Below are positions 41,223 through 44,931 of a stretch of 44,931 bases of DNA, in pieces (position 1 is the first letter of the stretch; every line of letters starts with the position of its first letter). The notes beneath the pieces were generated by a model, which ran no database searches, was not told where the DNA came from, and saw nothing but the letters and a program-made list of their open reading frames with translations. The position numbers and the translations under genes were made by a program. The stretch spans positions 1-44,931 of the forward strand of contig PBSY01000028.1 in assembly GCA_002726915.1 (NCBI GenBank), given 5' to 3'. Origin of the DNA: Verrucomicrobiales bacterium. GTDB lineage: Bacteria; Verrucomicrobiota; Verrucomicrobiia; Verrucomicrobiales; DEV007.

Positions 41223-41433
41223 GGGAATCAGTCGTTGGATAAATCACGAGAATCAAAAGAAAATATCGCCCCAGACCTGTCTTGAGGGGTCAATTTTTCC
41301 GGTGGCGGGACTAAGCCCGCATGTTAACCTACGCCCTGCGCGGGAGCCGCTTCCGGTGCAAATAACATCAGCCTGTTTCGAATATTTCCCGGCGACGACC
41401 GTTTGAAACGGCCTCAGAAACACCGAATCTTGA
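41223..41433. other. Divergent region (osmC-like / metallophosphoesterase)
   Basis: 211 bp with a GCGGG...CCCGC hairpin near 41307-41322 and a CCGTTT-G-AAACGG palindrome at 41399-41411. Both could be regulatory; no known element is recognised. Confidence 0.35.
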
Positions 41434-42249
41434 ATGCCTCTGGAAATCATCCATATCAGCGACACCCACATTGGACCTGATCACTCGCTCGATATTCGCG
41501 GCGCTAACTCGTGGGAACGCGCTTGTGCACTCGTTGAGCAAATCAACGTTCTTCCCTTCAAGCCTGACTTGATTGTTCATACCGGAGACGTCGTGAATGA
41601 TCCGGACCCGGCCGCTTACGCTCTGGCCGAAGAGGTTCTTTCAGGTCTGGAGTTGCCGGTTTACTATTCAGCGGGGAATCATGATGAGGTTCCAATGATG
41701 CGAGCAGCGTTAACTTTTCCCGAACACCAGTCTCTATTACCGAAGTCTGCGGATCGACTCTGTTATCGCATCACCCATCCGTCTACCGAGGAGTATGAGT
41801 TGTTCGTTATTGACGGCAGAGTTCCACCGAGTGAAGGAGCCTACGGCGTCGTTTCGTTAGAGCAGATTGAGGCGTTGGCGAATCAAATTTCAGGTGAGAA
41901 ACCCGTGGCTGTCTTTTCTCACTATCCGATGTTGGAAACCGGGTCTAAGTGGATCGATGAGCATCTTCTAATCACCAATCGTGAAGAGGTTCTCAAGATG
42001 TTGAAGGACAAGGCTGGTAACCAACTCAAAGGAATCTTTACCGGCCATCTGCATCGAGGATTGACCTTATTTCGGAACGGTGTTCTGAATTCGGGCGTGT
42101 CGAGTCCCGCGTGTGAGTTCACCGCCTGGCCGGAGGGTGACTTCTGTGATTTCATCTCGGGTGGCCCTATTCCGTTCAATCATGTGACGCTCACTTCCGA
42201 CGCCGCTTGGGTAAAGTCATATTCGATTCCTTTCGGTGCATCCTCATGA
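41434..42249 (+). CDS. Calcineurin-like metallophosphoesterase
   Basis: The 271-residue cytosolic protein has the metallophosphoesterase motifs HISDTHIG (residues 7-14), HTGDVVND (about 49), GNHDE (about 80), FSHYPML (about 165) and GHLHRG (about 206). The metal-binding Asp, Asn and His residues are all present. It resembles CpdA-type cyclic-nucleotide phosphodiesterases and Icc homologues, but specificity cannot be inferred. The ATGA overlap with the next gene suggests the two are translated together. Confidence 0.92.
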   Translation: MPLEIIHISDTHIGPDHSLDIRGANSWERACALVEQINVLPFKPDLIVHTGDVVNDPDPAAYALAEEVLSGLELPVYYSAGNHDEVPMMRAALTFPEHQSLLPKSADRLCYRITHPSTEEYELFVIDGRVPPSEGAYGVVSLEQIEALANQISGEKPVAVFSHYPMLETGSKWIDEHLLITNREEVLKMLKDKAGNQLKGIFTGHLHRGLTLFRNGVLNSGVSSPACEFTAWPEGDFCDFISGGPIPFNHVTLTSDAAWVKSYSIPFGASS

Positions 42250-43400
42250 AACGAGTGATTATCGTCTACTTGCAATATCCTGAGCCGGGAAAGGTAAAGA
42301 CTCGACTCGGCGAAAGTATTAGCGACGAGTCCGCTGCCCAAGTAGACCGACGAATCATCTCTCGCGTGATAGAACAGGTGAAGTCGGCTAATCCTGACAT
42401 TATCGCGTTAGCTTACGATTCAACGGAGAGGGCAGCAGTAATCCGTGAATGGCTCTGGCCCATGCTGCATGCCTTTCCAGGCGAAACGCGTTGGTATTCG
42501 CGGTCAGATGGTGATACTGGCCAGCTTCTCCGAACGGCCGTTGCGGCTGTGTATGAGTCGGAGCCAGCTGCAAAGTTAGCAGTCATTGGGACCAGGTGTA
42601 TACAACTAGATCAGAAAGTCTGGGATAATGTTTGGCCGAATCTTGAGCACAAAGACGACGTCGTTTTTGGACCTGCCACCAACGGGGGATACTATTTAAT
42701 AGGCCTGACACAGCCACATAAATCTCTTTTCAAAGAGATTCCGTGGAGCACCGGTGAGACGTTTTCCCGAAGTTTTGAGGCTGCCACCGAGAGGGGGTTG
42801 CGTGTGCGTCAGCTTTCGGAGCGTGCTTCTGTCAACGCTGCGACAGAATGGGAAACAACTTCTATTGAAGTGAATAAGAGGCGCTGCGTTTTTTTTGACC
42901 GGGACGGTGTTGTTAATCAGTCGCCCGGCCAAGGCTACGTGCTGCGACTCGAAGACTTCCATCTCAACGAGGGGATCGCTGAGGCGATTCGTTGGCTCAA
43001 AGATAGAGACTGGTTGGTTATTTTGGTCACCAGCCAGAAAGGAGTCGGTAAGGGGTTGATGGCCCCCGGGGATCTGGAGGACATTCATCGCTTCATGCAG
43101 AGAGAGTTGGCGGTTTCTGGTTCCGCCTTTGACGGGATTTATGCTTACACCGGCGAATTTGACTGCCAGAACAAGCCAAAGCCCGACCCGCAGATGATTT
43201 TAGCTGCGACTGAAAGTTTTCAAATCGATCCACGTCGATCCTGGATGGTCGGAGACGCTGATCGGGATATCGCAATGGGCCGCGCTGCCGGTCTCACCGG
43301 AACCATTCGAATCGCAGGCGATAAACCGGTCGGGGCACCAGCTGATCATACGCTGGAAAGGATTACCGAACTTAAAGGTCTATTTGAGAGGGTTTTGTAA
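42246..43400 (+). CDS. Fusion of degenerate DUF2064 (GT-A-like) domain with HAD phosphatase
   Basis: The 384-residue protein has two domains. Residues 1-205 look like the DUF2064/TIGR04282 nucleotidyl- or glycosyltransferase family: IVYLQYPEPGKVKTRLGE, then GPATNGGYYLIGL, FKEIPWST. Key family residues differ: the usual GxDCPxL is GTRCIQL (115-121) and the usual EDGGYY is TNGGYY. Residues 212-384 are a HAD-IIIA/HisB-GmhB-like phosphatase with FFDRDGVVN (Asp nucleophile), VTSQKGVG, KPKPDP and GDADRDI, all intact, but without the GmhB zinc loop. Start ATG overlaps the metallophosphoesterase stop. Substrates are unknown. Confidence 0.85.
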   Translation: MKRVIIVYLQYPEPGKVKTRLGESISDESAAQVDRRIISRVIEQVKSANPDIIALAYDSTERAAVIREWLWPMLHAFPGETRWYSRSDGDTGQLLRTAVAAVYESEPAAKLAVIGTRCIQLDQKVWDNVWPNLEHKDDVVFGPATNGGYYLIGLTQPHKSLFKEIPWSTGETFSRSFEAATERGLRVRQLSERASVNAATEWETTSIEVNKRRCVFFDRDGVVNQSPGQGYVLRLEDFHLNEGIAEAIRWLKDRDWLVILVTSQKGVGKGLMAPGDLEDIHRFMQRELAVSGSAFDGIYAYTGEFDCQNKPKPDPQMILAATESFQIDPRRSWMVGDADRDIAMGRAAGLTGTIRIAGDKPVGAPADHTLERITELKGLFERVL

Positions 43401-43427
43401 TTCTAAAAATTTAAATCCTGACTGGCT

Positions 43428-43455
43428 TTTACTTAGCTGATACGTAGGTTATCAT
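43428..43455 (+). promoter_or_regulatory. Candidate sigma-70 promoter of clpX
   Basis: TTTACT (43428-43433), 16 nt and TATCAT (43450-43455) approximate -35 and -10 hexamers (4 of 6 and 5 of 6 consensus matches). The start would lie about 46 bp before the clpX ATG. Confidence 0.35.
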
Positions 43456-43507
43456 TGGGTTCAGAGCAGTGTAAGCTCCACCACTTTTTCCTCTCCTAAT
43501 TTATTTC

Positions 43508-44845
43508 ATGGCAAAAGCTTCAAACCTTACGATGTGTTCTTTCTGCGGTAAAAGTCACGCAGAAGTTAAAAAATTGATCGCTGGACCAGGGGTCTACATT
43601 TGTGACGGTTGCATCAACGTTTGCCAGGGTATTCTTGATAAGGAATTGCACGAAGAAGCAGAAGAAGCGGAATTATCCACCGATCTGTCCGTCCCGAAGC
43701 CTGCTGAATTGCTCGACAAACTGAATGAGTATGTGGTCGGCCAGGAACACGCCAAGAAAGTCCTTTCGGTCGCAGTTCACAATCACTACAAGCGCCTTCA
43801 GCAGTTTTCCGCTCCCGCGAAGGTTCACGCTCACGGCAAATTTTCTCAGTTCGAAGATGTCGAGATCGAGAAGAGTAATATTCTCTTGATCGGACCTACA
43901 GGCTCAGGGAAGACGCTTCTTGCCAAGACCTTGGCCAAAGTTCTTAATGTTCCATTTTGCATCGCTGATGCCACGACCCTGACCGAGGCGGGCTATGTTG
44001 GCGAAGATGTCGAGAATATCATCCTGCGGCTTCTGCAGTCTGCTGACTACGACGTGAAGCGAGCCGAGATGGGCATTATTTACATCGATGAGATCGATAA
44101 GATCGGGCGAAAGACCGAGAATGTGAGCATCACTCGCGATGTGTCTGGTGAAGGCGTCCAGCAGGCGCTTTTGAAAATGCTCGAAGGTACGGTTTGCAAC
44201 GTGCCACCGCAGGGGGGTCGTAAGCATCCGCAACAAGAATATATTCAGGTCAATACGGAGCGGATTCTATTTGTGGTTGGAGGTGCTTTTGTTGGGCTTG
44301 AGGAAATTGTGGGCCGTCGCCTTGGTAAGAAGGTTTTGGGCTTTGGTGATGAAGTTACCAAGGTTGCCAGTGAGAGCGAAATTGAAATACAACTGCGCAA
44401 CGTGTCGCCGGAAGACCTTCATGGCTTCGGCCTCATTCCGGAATTTGTCGGACGACTCCCAGTTGTTTCAACCCTTCGTCCGCTCAAGACCGATGAACTC
44501 ATTCGAGTCCTTACCGAACCGAAGAATGCAATGGTCAAGCAATACAGCAAGTTGTTGGCCATGGATGGCGTCAATCTCGACATCACCGATGACGGTCTTG
44601 AGGCAATGGCCGAAGAAGCTATCGAGCGTGGCACCGGAGCTCGTGCTCTACGTTCGATTTTCGAGAAGCTAATGCTTGATGTGATGTTTGATGCTCCCAG
44701 TCAGGATGGATTCACTCGGGTTACGCTGGATCGGGAAGTAGTTGAGGGCACTTGTGAAGCCGAAGTAATCGTAGAAGATTCGGCCGAGAAAGATGTCGAA
44801 TCACCTGACGATGACGGTGATGATGATGAGAAAGAGGCGGCTTAA
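43508..44845 (+). CDS. clpX: ATP-dependent Clp protease ATP-binding subunit ClpX
   Basis: ClpX is the hexameric AAA+ unfoldase that feeds substrates to ClpP. The 445-residue protein has the zinc-binding domain with Cys at 10, 13, 32 and 35 (CSFC and CDGC), the Walker [13 protein letters not shown] (129-140), Walker [14 protein letters not shown], the [13 protein letters not shown] pore-2 region, the IGF-type [16 protein letters not shown] loop that docks ClpP, and sensor-2 region [12 protein letters not shown]. The C-terminus has an acidic tail ([16 protein letters not shown]). No clpP or tig gene lies upstream, so it is not in the common tig-clpP-clpX order. No Shine-Dalgarno sequence is seen before the ATG. 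Confidence 0.97.
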   Translation: MAKASNLTMCSFCGKSHAEVKKLIAGPGVYICDGCINVCQGILDKELHEEAEEAELSTDLSVPKPAELLDKLNEYVVGQEHAKKVLSVAVHNHYKRLQQFSAPAKVHAHGKFSQFEDVEIEKSNILLIGPTGSGKTLLAKTLAKVLNVPFCIADATTLTEAGYVGEDVENIILRLLQSADYDVKRAEMGIIYIDEIDKIGRKTENVSITRDVSGEGVQQALLKMLEGTVCNVPPQGGRKHPQQEYIQVNTERILFVVGGAFVGLEEIVGRRLGKKVLGFGDEVTKVASESEIEIQLRNVSPEDLHGFGLIPEFVGRLPVVSTLRPLKTDELIRVLTEPKNAMVKQYSKLLAMDGVNLDITDDGLEAMAEEAIERGTGARALRSIFEKLMLDVMFDAPSQDGFTRVTLDREVVEGTCEAEVIVEDSAEKDVESPDDDGDDDEKEAA

Positions 44846-44931
44846 TAGCCGGATCCAACTCCTTGCTGAGGCGTCTCTCAAAAACAGAGGGATGACATGC
44901 GCCGTTTGTAATAACCTTGACTGGCTTCCTC
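44846..44931. other. Non-coding end of window after clpX
   Basis: 86 bp with no gene visible. TTGACT at 44917 could be the -35 of a promoter beyond the window, but this cannot be checked here. Confidence 0.3.

Noticed and set aside
44917-44922. TTGACT as a promoter -35 at the window end
   Set aside because: The sequence stops 9 bases later, so no -10 element can be seen.
1-44931. tRNA, rRNA, insertion sequences, prophage or defence island
   Set aside because: I saw no tRNA-like cloverleaf with TTCGA loop and CCA arm, no rRNA, transposase, integrase, restriction or Cas protein in the frames I read.

Overview
The window is a dense, moderately GC-rich bacterial chromosome segment with 41 protein genes I am confident of, three tentative small ones, and no rRNA, tRNA, CRISPR array, transposase or phage gene that I can see. 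Most of the content is housekeeping: ispD, deoC, metF, bioA, accD, pyrD, nadE, hflX, fabV, clpX, prc and comF. The accessory flavour comes from secreted sulfatases, a PQQ-like beta-propeller protein, a secreted dienelactone-hydrolase-type esterase, a DUF6807 ('PmoA') protein, DUF5069 and DUF3500 proteins, and a XylR-type AraC regulator. This mix is typical of marine or freshwater Verrucomicrobiota (PVC group). I infer that phylum from gene content alone and cannot place it lower. Many genes lack a clear Shine-Dalgarno sequence.

Layout. 0-2.3 kb: the tail of a sulfatase, then a leftward three-gene surface-glycan type cassette (unknown glycosyltransferase-like protein, HAD phosphatase, nucleotidyltransferase). 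2.4-5 kb: histone-deacetylase-like amidohydrolase with a DUF3592 membrane protein, then rightward yqeY-type gene and ispD with touching ends. 5-11.7 kb, leftward: two exported proteins, a SulP anion transporter with a structured leader, an ECF sigma-factor operon with two small membrane proteins, and a short-chain dehydrogenase. 11.8-17.9 kb, rightward: DUF3500 protein, methyltransferase, hydrolase, an unknown membrane protein, then a deoC-aldehyde dehydrogenase pair that can carry deoxyribose 5-phosphate to glyceraldehyde 3-phosphate and acetate or acetyl-CoA. 17.9-21.4 kb, leftward: sulfatase, metF and a parvulin. 21.7-23 kb: a lone bioA. 23.1-28.5 kb, leftward: tail-specific protease, Ski2-like helicase and a YlbF-family protein with a Cys/Gly tail. 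28.6-31.4 kb, rightward: CPBP protease, comF and accD. 31.5-37.2 kb: pyrD, nadE, hflX and the DUF6807 protein. 37.2-41.2 kb, leftward: osmC, xylR-like, DUF5069 gene, fabV and a possible tiny gene. 41.4-44.8 kb, rightward: metallophosphoesterase coupled to a two-domain protein (degenerate DUF2064 plus HAD phosphatase), then clpX.

I see no complete novel defence or mobile system. The best leads are the DUF2064-HAD fusion whose first domain has lost conserved residues; the YlbF protein with its C-terminal Cys/Gly tail; a 9-bp repeat that writes both the tail of one protein and the ribosome-binding site of the next; the glycan cassette; and the perfect 12-bp palindrome downstream of sulP.
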